From Sphaerisporangium melleum (GTDB lineage: Bacteria > Actinomycetota > Actinomycetes > Streptosporangiales > Streptosporangiaceae): a stretch of DNA of 64,000 nucleotides. The stretch spans positions 10,584-74,583 of the forward strand of contig NZ_BMNT01000018.1 of the NCBI RefSeq assembly GCF_014646695.1, read 5' to 3'. The translations under genes were made by a program, and so were the position numbers. The notes beneath the pieces are model-generated. The model saw nothing but the letters and a program-made list of their open reading frames with translations, was not told the DNA's origin and did no database searches. Of the stretch, positions 53,221 through 61,438 are shown piece by piece. Numbering within the stretch: the first letter of the stretch is position 1; every line of letters starts with the position of its first letter.

Positions 53221-55754
53221 CCGGATGCACCCAACCCGGCTGTGCCGGGACGATCGTCGAGGGGTACTGCGACACCTGCGGCATGGCGCCCGCGCCCGCC
53301 GCGGCCCATCCGCCGGCCGCCGCCCCCGGCCAGGGGCACTCCCCGCCGTCCGGCCGGCACGCCGCCCCCTCCGGGGCCGCCGGCCCGTACACCGCGCCGC
53401 CCCCGGCGGGCCCTGCGGCCCCCGGCGTACCGCCACCCAACGGGGCGCCGCCTCCGCCCGGCGGGCACTGGACGCCGCACGGTGCTCCGCCCGGCCCGCC
53501 CGGCCTCGGCACCTCCGGCCACCCCGCCACCGCCTGGCCCTCGGCGCCGCACCCGGCCGCCGGCCGCTCCGGCACCGCCTGGCCGTCGGCCACCGGCTCC
53601 GCCGCCCCGGCCTCCGGCGCGGTGCCGCCGTCCGGCGCGAGCGCCCCGTCGGCCGGCATGCCACCCGCCACCATGCCCACCGGGTCGGCCGGCGTCACCG
53701 GGGCCACCGGCGGCTCGCGCCGCAGCAGCCGGGCCCGCCGCGGCATGCTCGGCATGGGGCTGGTCGAGGTGCCCCCCGTTCCCTACCGCGACCCGTCCGC
53801 CGTCGTGCTCGCCGACCCCGTCGTGCCGGAGGACCGCCGGTTCTGCGGCAACCCCGACTGCGGCAAGCCGGTGGGCCGGCAGCGCGACGGCCGCCCCGGC
53901 CGCCCCGAGGGGTTCTGCCCGCACTGCGGCCAGCGCTTCTCCTTCACCCCCAAGCTGCACCCCGGAGACCTGGTCGCCGGCCAGTACGAGGTCAAGGGAT
54001 GCCTGGCCCACGGCGGGCTCGGCTGGATCTACCTGGCCGCCGACCGCAACCTCGACGGCCGCTGGGTGGTCATGAAGGGCCTGCTCGACACCGGCGACCT
54101 GGAGGCGCTGGCCGCCGCGGAGGCCGAGCGGCGCTACCTGACGGCGATGGACCACCCGAACATCGTCAAGATCTTCAACTTCGTCAACCACCCCGACCCG
54201 GGCACCGGGACGATGGTCGGCTACATCGTCATGGAGTACGTCGGCGGCGAGCCCCTGCAGGACATGCTGCGCCGCCGGCTGCGCGAGACCGGCAACCGCG
54301 AGGCGCTCCCCCCGGCCCAGGTCATCGCCTACGGCCTGGAGATCCTGCGCGCGTTCGGCTACCTGCACGACCGCGGCATGCTCTACTGCGACCTCAAGCC
54401 CGCCAACGTCATCCAGGTCGAGGAGCAGCTCAAGCTCATCGACCTCGGCGCGGTGCGGCGCGTCGACGACCCCGACAGCGCCATCTACGGCACCATCGGC
54501 TACCAGGCGCCCGAGATCGCCGCCAGGGGCCCCTCCATCCCCTCGGACCTGTACACCGTCGGCCGCACCCTGGCCGTGCTGGCCTTCCCGTTCAGCCCGG
54601 CAAGCGGCGGCACGGCCGCCCCGCTGCCCGACATGGGGTCGGTCAACGAGTCCTTCCAGCGGCTGCTGCGCCGGGCGACCGACCCCGATCCCGGCCGCCG
54701 CTTCCTGAGCGCCGCCGAGATGTCCGACCAGCTCGTCGGCGTGCTGCGCGAGGTGCGGGCCGCCGAGGAGGGCAGGCCGCACCCGGCGCAGTCGGAGGTC
54801 TTCGGACCCGAGCGCGGCGCCGTGGGCACCGATCTGGCCCCGGCCACCACCGGCCGGGCGTTCGCCCCGCTCGACCCGGTCGAGGCCGCCTCGTCGCTCC
54901 CCGCGCCGCTGGTCGACCCGCTCGACCCGGCCGCGGGCCGGCTCGCCGGCCTCACCGCGGGCGACCCCGACGAGCTCGCCGGGATGCTGGAGAGCATGCC
55001 GCCCACCCCCGAGACCGGGCTCGCCCTGATCCGGGTGCTGAGCGAGCGGGCCAGGCCCGTCCCCGACGACCTGTACAAGGCCGTGGCCGAGGAGCTGCCC
55101 GGCGACTGGCGGCTGTGGTGGTACCGCGGCGTCGCCGCGCTGGCCGCCGGGGACGCCGGCACGGCCGCGCAGTTCTTCGACGGGATGTACGCCTGGCTGC
55201 CCGGCGAGGCGGCGCCGCGGCTGGCCTTCGCGTTCGCCCTGGAGATCCTGGGCGCGCTCGCCGACGCCGAACGGCACTACGCCGCCATCTGGCGCACCGA
55301 CCGCTCCTACGTCAGCGCCTGTTTCGGCCTGGCCCGCATCCGGCTCGCCGCCGGCGACCCGCAGGGGGCGATCCGGGTGCTGGACGAAGTGCCGCCCACC
55401 TCGATCCACCGGACGGCCGCGCAGGTCGCCGCGGTCGCCGTGGGGGTGCGCGGGCAGGCGCCGGCCGAGCCCGAGCTGGTCGCCGCCGGCGAGCGGCTGG
55501 GCGGCCTGAGGCTGGACGCCCGTGACCGCGACGGCCTGGCCTCGGAGGTGCTCGAGAGCGCGCTCGCCCGGTTCGCCACCGGCCAGGCCCGCGCGGGCGG
55601 CGGCACGCTGCTCGGCGTCCGGCTGGATGAGCAGGGCGTGCGGGGCGAGCTGGAACGGGTCTACCGTTCCCTGGCCCGGTCGGCCCGCTCCACCGAGGAG
55701 CGTCACGTGCTCATCGGCCGGGCCAACGCCGTGCGGCCGAGGACGCTGTGGTGA
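53217..55754 (+). CDS. pknG: Serine/threonine protein kinase, PknG-like
   Basis: The 845-residue protein has an N-terminal zinc ribbon (CTQPGCAGTIVEGYCDTC), a long Pro/Ala/Gly-rich linker, and a PknG-type rubredoxin-like metal site (FCGNPDCGKPVG...GFCPHCGQRF, about 205-240). The kinase domain (about 255-520) has glycine loop LAHGGLGWIY, VVMKG lysine, YCDLKPANVI (Asp about 392) and DLG for DFG, as in mycobacterial PknG. The rest is a TPR region (about 600-840). PknG phosphorylates small FHA regulators (GarA/OdhI) and so controls 2-oxoglutarate use. The GlnX- and GlnH-like genes downstream match the known amino-acid sensing pathway. It lacks membrane helices. Confidence 0.88.
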   Translation: MTGCTQPGCAGTIVEGYCDTCGMAPAPAAAHPPAAAPGQGHSPPSGRHAAPSGAAGPYTAPPPAGPAAPGVPPPNGAPPPPGGHWTPHGAPPGPPGLGTSGHPATAWPSAPHPAAGRSGTAWPSATGSAAPASGAVPPSGASAPSAGMPPATMPTGSAGVTGATGGSRRSSRARRGMLGMGLVEVPPVPYRDPSAVVLADPVVPEDRRFCGNPDCGKPVGRQRDGRPGRPEGFCPHCGQRFSFTPKLHPGDLVAGQYEVKGCLAHGGLGWIYLAADRNLDGRWVVMKGLLDTGDLEALAAAEAERRYLTAMDHPNIVKIFNFVNHPDPGTGTMVGYIVMEYVGGEPLQDMLRRRLRETGNREALPPAQVIAYGLEILRAFGYLHDRGMLYCDLKPANVIQVEEQLKLIDLGAVRRVDDPDSAIYGTIGYQAPEIAARGPSIPSDLYTVGRTLAVLAFPFSPASGGTAAPLPDMGSVNESFQRLLRRATDPDPGRRFLSAAEMSDQLVGVLREVRAAEEGRPHPAQSEVFGPERGAVGTDLAPATTGRAFAPLDPVEAASSLPAPLVDPLDPAAGRLAGLTAGDPDELAGMLESMPPTPETGLALIRVLSERARPVPDDLYKAVAEELPGDWRLWWYRGVAALAAGDAGTAAQFFDGMYAWLPGEAAPRLAFAFALEILGALADAERHYAAIWRTDRSYVSACFGLARIRLAAGDPQGAIRVLDEVPPTSIHRTAAQVAAVAVGVRGQAPAEPELVAAGERLGGLRLDARDRDGLASEVLESALARFATGQARAGGGTLLGVRLDEQGVRGELERVYRSLARSARSTEERHVLIGRANAVRPRTLW

Positions 55755-56716
55755 GCCGCCCCTGCCCGGTGTGCGGGACCACCGTCCTGGCCGGCGAGGC
55801 GTTCTGCGAGCAGTGCGGGCACGACATGTCGTTCGTCGAGCCCGCCCCCGCCCCGCCCTCCGCCTTCGCCGTCGCGGCGGCGGCCGGCCGCTCCAGCCCG
55901 TGCACGGCGTGCGGGTCCGACAGCGTCGGCTCCGAGGGCTACTGCGAGAACTGCGGCATGCTGCAGCCCACCGGCCGCGACCACATGGAGATCGAGCTCG
56001 GCCCGATGGCCGGGGTCAGCGACCGCGGCCTGCGGCACAGCCGCAACGAGGACGCCATGGCGCTGATCACCGCCGGTGAGGACGCCATCGTGGCCGTCGT
56101 CTGCGACGGAGTGTCCACCTCGCCCCGTCCCGACGAGGCCTCCCAGGCGGCGGCCGACGTCGCCGCGGCCACCATCGCCAAGCGGCTCGCCGAGGGGGAG
56201 GGCCCCGAGAGCGCCACCCGCGACGCGGTGCGGCTGGCGGCCAGCACCGTCGCCTCCGCCGCCCGCCCCGGCGAGGACTCACCCGCCTGCACCCTGGTGT
56301 CGGCGGTCGTCGAGCGGCGGCGGGTGACGGTCGGCTGGGTGGGCGACAGCCGCGCGTACTGGCTGGGCGACCACTCATCGCTGCTCACCATCGACGACGC
56401 CACCCCGGGCACGCACATGCTCACCGCCTGGCTCGGCGCCGACGCCGGAGAGGTCGTCCCGCACGTGCGCAGCTTCACCACCGACGGCCCCGGCGCCGTC
56501 CTGCTGTGCAGTGACGGCCTGTGGAACTACTACCCCGAGCCCGAGGCGCTGGCCGCCACGACGCTGGGCGCCCCGCCACTGGCGGCGGCGCGCCGGCTCG
56601 TCCGGCTGGCCATCGAGGCGGGGGGACACGACAACATCACCGTCGCGGTGATCCCGTTCGGACAGGGGGAGCGGGCGGAGACGACGGTGGCATTCCCGAA
56701 GGAGAGAAGTGACTGA
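55751..56716 (+). CDS. PP2C-family serine/threonine phosphatase with double zinc ribbon
   Basis: The 321-residue protein starts with two zinc ribbons (CPVCGTTVLAGEAFCEQCG and CTACGSDSVGSEGYCENCG). A PP2C phosphatase domain (about 80-310) follows with the metal motifs VSDRGLRHSRNEDA, VVCDGVS, VGDSRAYWLGD and LLCSDGLWNY. It should dephosphorylate targets of the neighbouring PknG-like kinase. GTG 55751 overlaps the kinase stop (GTGA); GTG 55748 is equally possible. Its 3' end overlaps the VWA gene by 8 nt. Confidence 0.88.
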   Translation: MSRPCPVCGTTVLAGEAFCEQCGHDMSFVEPAPAPPSAFAVAAAAGRSSPCTACGSDSVGSEGYCENCGMLQPTGRDHMEIELGPMAGVSDRGLRHSRNEDAMALITAGEDAIVAVVCDGVSTSPRPDEASQAAADVAAATIAKRLAEGEGPESATRDAVRLAASTVASAARPGEDSPACTLVSAVVERRRVTVGWVGDSRAYWLGDHSSLLTIDDATPGTHMLTAWLGADAGEVVPHVRSFTTDGPGAVLLCSDGLWNYYPEPEALAATTLGAPPLAAARRLVRLAIEAGGHDNITVAVIPFGQGERAETTVAFPKERSD

Positions 56717-57998
56717 CTTCGCCATTCGTGTGGACCAGAACAAGTACCTGCCCGCGGGGAGCCAGGAGGTCCACGCGATCGTCACGGTCGAGGCGAGCGG
56801 CCCGGTGGAACGGGCGACCGCCACGGAGGCGGCCGAGGTGATCATCGTCGACACTTCGGGGTCCATGGCGTACGGCAAGATCGCCGAGGCGCGCAAGGCC
56901 GCGCAGGCCGCGATCGACACGCTGCGCGACGGGGTGTACTTCGCCGTGATCGCGGGCGACCACCAGGCGGAGGTCGTCTTCCCCGGCGACGGGCGGCTCG
57001 CCCCGGCCGACCCGCGCAGCCGGGAGGCCGCCAAGGACGCCGTCGCCCGGCTGCGCGCCGACGGCGGCACGGCGATGGGCCGGTGGCTGCGCCGGGCCGC
57101 CGACCTGTTCAGCGCCCACCAGGTGAGCCACCCCGGCGCGATCAGGCACGCCATCCTGCTCACCGACGGTAAGAACGAGCACGAGCCCGCTCCCGAGTTC
57201 GACGCCAACCTCGCCTACTGCGCCGGGAAGTTCGTCTGCGACTGCCGCGGCGTCGGCACCGACTGGGTGGTCGCCGAGGTGCGCCGCATCGGGTCCACCC
57301 TGCTCGGCAGCGTCATGGACGTGCGAAGGCCCGAGGAGCTGGAGGCCGACTTCCGCGCCATGACCGAGGCCGCCATGGGCAAGACCGTGGCCGACGTCGC
57401 GCTGCGGCTGTGGACGCCGCGCGCGGCCACGCTGAACTTCGTCAAGCAGGTGTCCCCGTCGCTGGAGGACCTCACCGGGCGGCGCACCGACGTCGACGCG
57501 CTCACCGGCGACTACCCCACCGGCTCGTGGGGCGGGGAGACCCGCGAGTACCACATCAGCGTGCGGGTGCCCCCGGGCAACGTCGGCCAGGAGATGCGCG
57601 CGGGCCTGGTCAGGCTGGTGGTGCCCGACACCGGGCAGGTGCTGGCCGTCGGCAACATCCTCGCCCAGTGGAGCGACGACCCGGCCCAGTCCACCCGGAT
57701 CAACCCCCGCGTCGCCCACTACACCGGCCAGCAGGAGCTCGCCTCGCTGATCCAGGAGGGCCTGCAGGCACGCAACGCCGGCGACGTCGAGACCGCGACC
57801 GCACGGCTCGGCAGGGCGCGCGGCATCGCCCAGCGGGCGGGCAACGAGGAGACCGCCAAGCTGCTCGACAAGGTCGTCGAGATCGATCCCGAGAGCGGGA
57901 CGGCCCGCCTCAAGCGGGTCGTCGACAAGGCGGACGAGATAGCGCTCGACACGCGCTCGGTCCGCACCGTCCGCATGCGCAAGGACCCGGAGGGCTGA
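56709..57998 (+). CDS. VWA-domain protein
   Basis: The 429-residue protein has a von Willebrand A domain (about residues 40-220) with a complete MIDAS start VDTSGSMAYG (DxSxS), the threonine in DGGTAMGRW and ILLTDGKNEHE. The C-terminal half contains a beta-rich region (YHISVRVPPGNVGQEMRAGLV) and a helical tail. No signal peptide is seen, so it is cytoplasmic. VWA proteins next to PP2C, kinase and FHA genes are recurrent in actinomycetes and probably mediate Mg-dependent protein-protein contacts. GTG 56709 lies just after GGAGAGAA. Confidence 0.85.
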   Translation: MTDFAIRVDQNKYLPAGSQEVHAIVTVEASGPVERATATEAAEVIIVDTSGSMAYGKIAEARKAAQAAIDTLRDGVYFAVIAGDHQAEVVFPGDGRLAPADPRSREAAKDAVARLRADGGTAMGRWLRRAADLFSAHQVSHPGAIRHAILLTDGKNEHEPAPEFDANLAYCAGKFVCDCRGVGTDWVVAEVRRIGSTLLGSVMDVRRPEELEADFRAMTEAAMGKTVADVALRLWTPRAATLNFVKQVSPSLEDLTGRRTDVDALTGDYPTGSWGGETREYHISVRVPPGNVGQEMRAGLVRLVVPDTGQVLAVGNILAQWSDDPAQSTRINPRVAHYTGQQELASLIQEGLQARNAGDVETATARLGRARGIAQRAGNEETAKLLDKVVEIDPESGTARLKRVVDKADEIALDTRSVRTVRMRKDPEG

Positions 57999-58000
57999 GC

Positions 58001-58882
58001 ATGGCCATCTGCCCTGTGGGACACGAGTCGGCGGACGAGGAGTACTGCGACATCTGCGGCGCGCGGATGACCGGGTCGCCCGCGCCCGGGCCGCATCCGG
58101 GCGGGGCCTCCCCGTCCGCGGGGGGCCCGGCGCCGGGGGAGGGCTCCGGTGGCGGGGCGCAGGTGTGCCCCGACTGCGGCGCCGACCGCGACGGCCGGTT
58201 CTGCGAGACCTGCGGGTACGACTTCGTGCTCGGCGGCGCACGCCCGGCTCTGGCCGCCGCGCCGCCCCCGGCGGCACCGCCGTCCACGCCGAACGGCCCC
58301 GCCGCGCCGTGGCAGCCCGCCCAGCCGACGGGCAACGCCACGCCCGCGCCCCCGTGGCGGCCGGCCCAGCCGGTCCAGCAAGGACGGCCGTCCGGGCAGA
58401 ACGCCTGGCAGCCGTCCCGGCCCGTCCAGCCCGCCGGGTGGCCGGCCGGCGAGGGCGCCCCGCAGCCGTCCGGCTCCGCGCGGACCGGCTGGGTCGCGGT
58501 GATCAGCGCCGATCGGGCCCACTACGACACCATGATCGGCCAGGGCGGGCCGGACGCCGCGCGAGTGGCGTTCCCGCCCTACTGCCCCGAGCGGCGGGTC
58601 CCGCTGTCCGGCCCCGAGATGCGCATCGGGCGGCACAGCCAGTCCCGCTCGCTGGTGCCCGAGATCGACCTGTCCGGCCCGCCGGAGGATCCCGGCGTGT
58701 CCCACCTGCACGCCGTGCTGCTCGCCCAGCCCGACGGCAGCTGGGAGCTCGTCGACCCCGGCTCGGCCAACGGCACGCTGGTCAACGGCGACTTGCTGGA
58801 GGTCAACGTCCCGGTGCCCATCGCCGACGGCGACCGCGTGCACGTCGGGGCGTGGACGCTCATCACGGTGCGGAGGTCCTGA
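58001..58882 (+). CDS. FHA-domain protein with zinc ribbons
   Basis: The 293-residue protein has two zinc-ribbon-like motifs (CPVGHESADEEYCDICG and CPDCGADRDGRFCETCG), a long Pro/Ala/Gln-rich linker and a C-terminal FHA domain (about 200-290; RIGRHSQSRSLVPEIDL, VSHLHAVL, DPGSANGTLVNG). FHA domains bind phosphothreonine, so it is a likely reader or substrate of the PknG-like kinase. It is not a GarA/OdhI orthologue, as no N-terminal ETTS-type phosphosite is visible and it is much longer. It begins 2 nt after the VWA stop. Confidence 0.87.
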   Translation: MAICPVGHESADEEYCDICGARMTGSPAPGPHPGGASPSAGGPAPGEGSGGGAQVCPDCGADRDGRFCETCGYDFVLGGARPALAAAPPPAAPPSTPNGPAAPWQPAQPTGNATPAPPWRPAQPVQQGRPSGQNAWQPSRPVQPAGWPAGEGAPQPSGSARTGWVAVISADRAHYDTMIGQGGPDAARVAFPPYCPERRVPLSGPEMRIGRHSQSRSLVPEIDLSGPPEDPGVSHLHAVLLAQPDGSWELVDPGSANGTLVNGDLLEVNVPVPIADGDRVHVGAWTLITVRRS

Positions 58883-58883
58883 C

Positions 58884-60386
58884 ATGACGCTTCCCGCTCC
58901 GGCCTCCGCGCCGGCGGCCCCGCCCGCTCCGGGCTCCGCGCCCGCCGGTCCCGTCCCCGGGCAGCCCGGGGGAGCCGTCGTCCCGGCCGCGGGGCCGGGC
59001 GCCGGGCCCGTGCCGGTACGCCGCGCCCTGCGGGTGCGCACCGTCCCCGGCTGGATCCGCCTGCTGGCCGGCCTCGCCGTCGCCGCCGTGCTGCTGGTCT
59101 TCGCCGCCGTCGGCCTGGCCGTCGGCCACGCCAGGGAAGGGCTGCGGGTCATCGGCCACACCGCCGGCCCGCAGGTCGTCACCACCGCCGACCTGTACTT
59201 CGCGCTGAGCGACATGGACGCCCAGGTCGCCGCCCTGCTGCTCACCGGGCGGGAGAGCGGGCTCGGGCCCGGCCGGCAGACCATGCTCGACCGCTACGAC
59301 GAACGCCGCTCCCAGGCCGACCGCGCCGTGCTGCAGGCCGCCGACCTGGCCGGCGGTGACGCCAGCGCGCAGGCGACCGTGCAGGCGGTGCTGGACGGCC
59401 TCGGCCGCTACGAGCGGCTCGCGGCCCGCGCCCTGCTGCTGGACGAGCGGTCCGGCCACCCGGCGGGCCCGCCCCCGCAGGCCGTCCTGGACGTCTACCG
59501 CCAGGCCACCGACCTGATGCGGCTCGACCTGCTGCCCAAGGCCTACAACCTGACCCTGGACAGCGGCACGATCGTCCGGCGCGCCTACCTCGCCGAGCTG
59601 TCCTCGGTCCAGCAGGGACGCCTGTGGGTGGGCGTCGCCGGCGGCCTCGCGCTCGCCGTGCTCATCACCCTGCAGGTCTTTTTGAGCCGGCGCTTCCGGC
59701 GCACGCTCAACCTGCCCGCCCTGGCCGCCACCGTCGTCGTCGCCGCGCTGACCGTCGCCGCGGCCGTCGTCCTGCAGCACGAGTCCAACGTGCTGCGCGA
59801 CGCCAAGGAGGACGGCTTCAACTCCGTCCTCGCGCTGTCGCGGGCCCGCGCCATCGGCAACACCCTCCACGGGGACGAGAGCCGCTACCTACTCGACCCG
59901 CAGCGCGCCGACACCTACGAGCAGGTGTACCTGGACAAGTCGCAGGCCGTGCTCTACGTCGAGGCCGGCAACCTGGACAAGTACTACGCCGCGCTCGACC
60001 AGCGGATCTCCGGCAACAAGATCGACTTCCTGGGGCTGTTCGGGACCGAGGCCGCGGGCGGGCTGTCACTGCCCGGCCAGTTCCCGGCCTTCCGGTCCGT
60101 CCTCACCGGCTACCAGGAGTTCCAGCGCAGCGACCGGCGGTTGCGGCAGCTCGCCACCTCCGGTGCGCGCCGCGCGGCGGTGAGCGAGGCCATGGGTCCT
60201 GCCTTCGCCTCCTACGACGACGCCCTGGTCAAGCTCACCGCCCTGCACCGCAAGGCGCTGGACGCGGCGGTGCGCGACGGCGACGCCGCGCTCGGCGGGT
60301 GGAACTGGCTGCCGCCGGCCGCCGCGCTCGCCGCCATCCTGCTGGTCCTTGTCGGTGTCCGCCCTCGGCTCGCCGAGTACCGCTGA
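58884..60386 (+). CDS. glnX: GlnX-like four-helix membrane receptor
   Basis: The 500-residue protein has a Pro/Ala-rich cytoplasmic start and four membrane helices: about residues 53-76, 247-267, 274-297 and 476-495. Two large extracytoplasmic helical domains lie between helices 1-2 and 3-4. This topology matches GlnX, the membrane protein that links GlnH to PknG in Corynebacterium and Mycobacterium. The gene lies 1 nt after the FHA gene and 13 nt before the GlnH-like gene, which supports that role. It has no enzymatic domain, so signalling must pass by conformation. The symbol is based on context and topology. Confidence 0.78.
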   Translation: MTLPAPASAPAAPPAPGSAPAGPVPGQPGGAVVPAAGPGAGPVPVRRALRVRTVPGWIRLLAGLAVAAVLLVFAAVGLAVGHAREGLRVIGHTAGPQVVTTADLYFALSDMDAQVAALLLTGRESGLGPGRQTMLDRYDERRSQADRAVLQAADLAGGDASAQATVQAVLDGLGRYERLAARALLLDERSGHPAGPPPQAVLDVYRQATDLMRLDLLPKAYNLTLDSGTIVRRAYLAELSSVQQGRLWVGVAGGLALAVLITLQVFLSRRFRRTLNLPALAATVVVAALTVAAAVVLQHESNVLRDAKEDGFNSVLALSRARAIGNTLHGDESRYLLDPQRADTYEQVYLDKSQAVLYVEAGNLDKYYAALDQRISGNKIDFLGLFGTEAAGGLSLPGQFPAFRSVLTGYQEFQRSDRRLRQLATSGARRAAVSEAMGPAFASYDDALVKLTALHRKALDAAVRDGDAALGGWNWLPPAAALAAILLVLVGVRPRLAEYR

Positions 60387-60399
60387 AGGGAGCGACTCG

Positions 60400-61308
60400 A
60401 TGGTCACGCTCACACGCACGCCTCCCGGCGGGTCCGGGCACGGCCGGCTCCGCCGCTCCGCGGGCCGGGCGCCCGGCGGCCGGCCGCTGCGCCGTGCCGC
60501 CGCCGCGCTGGCCGCGGTGGCGGTGCTCGTCCCCACGGCGGTCTCCTGCGCGGTCGGCACTTCGATCCTGGACAAGGAGACCCTGGTGGTCGGGGTCAAG
60601 GCCGACCAGCCGGCGCTCGGGGTGAAGGCGAGCGACGGCCGCTACAGCGGCTTCGACGTCGACGTGGCGACCTACATCGCCGGCAGGCTCGGCAAGCCGG
60701 TGCGGTTCGTCACCGCGCCCTCGGCTCAACGGGAGAAGATGATCAAGAACGGCACGGTGGACCTGGTCGTCGCCAGCTACTCCATCACCGCCGAGCGCAA
60801 GACCAAGGTCGCCTTCGGCGGCCCGTACTACGTCGCGCACCAGGACACGCTGGTCCGCTCCGGCGAGTCGGGGGTGTCCAACGTGCGTGACCTGCGCGGG
60901 CGCAAGCTCTGCCAGGTCACCGGCTCCAACTCCTGGAAGCGGGTGAAGGAGGAGCGCAAGATCCCGGTCGACCTGGTCCCCGCGGCCTCCTACAGCGAGT
61001 GCGTCGAGGACCTGCGCTCGGGCAAGGTGGACGCCGTCTCCACCGACGACCTGATCCTCACCGGTTTCGCGACCTCCGGTACCAAGATCGTGAACGCGCC
61101 GTTCAGCGACGAGCGGTACGGCATCGGCATCCGCACCGGGGACGTCGACGGGTGCGAGGCGGTCAACAAGGCCATCACCGAGATGTACCAGGACGGGACG
61201 GCCAAGAAGCTCCTGCAGAAGTGGTTCGCCCGCTCCGGGCTCGCCCTGACGTTCACCGTGCCGCAGTTCGAGGGGTGCGCCGAGGCCGCCTCTGCCGAGG
61301 CCGAGTGA
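60400..61308 (+). CDS. glnH: GlnH-like amino-acid-binding lipoprotein
   Basis: The 302-residue protein has a basic start, a hydrophobic signal helix (about residues 28-48) ending in the lipobox-like AVSC and a type II periplasmic-binding (SBP_bac_3) fold. TLVVGVKADQPALGVKASDGRYSGFDVDVATYIAGRLG and VDLVVASYSITAERKTKVAFGGPYY are classic glutamate/glutamine-binding motifs. No amino-acid permease or ATPase gene is adjacent, so it is more likely the sensor of the GlnX/PknG pathway than part of a transporter. GAAGGGAG precedes ATG 60400 by 7 nt, so the longer frame from 60349 is rejected. Confidence 0.88.
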   Translation: MVTLTRTPPGGSGHGRLRRSAGRAPGGRPLRRAAAALAAVAVLVPTAVSCAVGTSILDKETLVVGVKADQPALGVKASDGRYSGFDVDVATYIAGRLGKPVRFVTAPSAQREKMIKNGTVDLVVASYSITAERKTKVAFGGPYYVAHQDTLVRSGESGVSNVRDLRGRKLCQVTGSNSWKRVKEERKIPVDLVPAASYSECVEDLRSGKVDAVSTDDLILTGFATSGTKIVNAPFSDERYGIGIRTGDVDGCEAVNKAITEMYQDGTAKKLLQKWFARSGLALTFTVPQFEGCAEAASAEAE

Positions 61309-61369
61309 AATTTCATGAACATGGCTGATTCGAATGCGAGGAGGTCTCGGATTCTCCTGGTCGGCCCGC

Positions 61370-61404
61370 TATAGTTCCGTGAACACGCTGCTAAGCGTGT
61401 TCAC
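61370..61404 (+). promoter_or_regulatory. Candidate -10 box and palindromic operator before the amidohydrolase
   Basis: TATAGT (61370-61375) is a good -10. Directly after it lies a perfect inverted repeat, GTGAACACGC (61379-61388) and GCGTGTTCAC (61395-61404), separated by TGCTAA. Its centre falls about 16 nt after the -10, on the transcript start, which suits repression by a TetR- or GntR-type dimer. The -35 is not clear. The gene start is 34 nt downstream. Confidence 0.65.
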
Positions 61405-61438
61405 GAACAGCGGTGCTCTTCTGGATCGAGGCCGGCCG

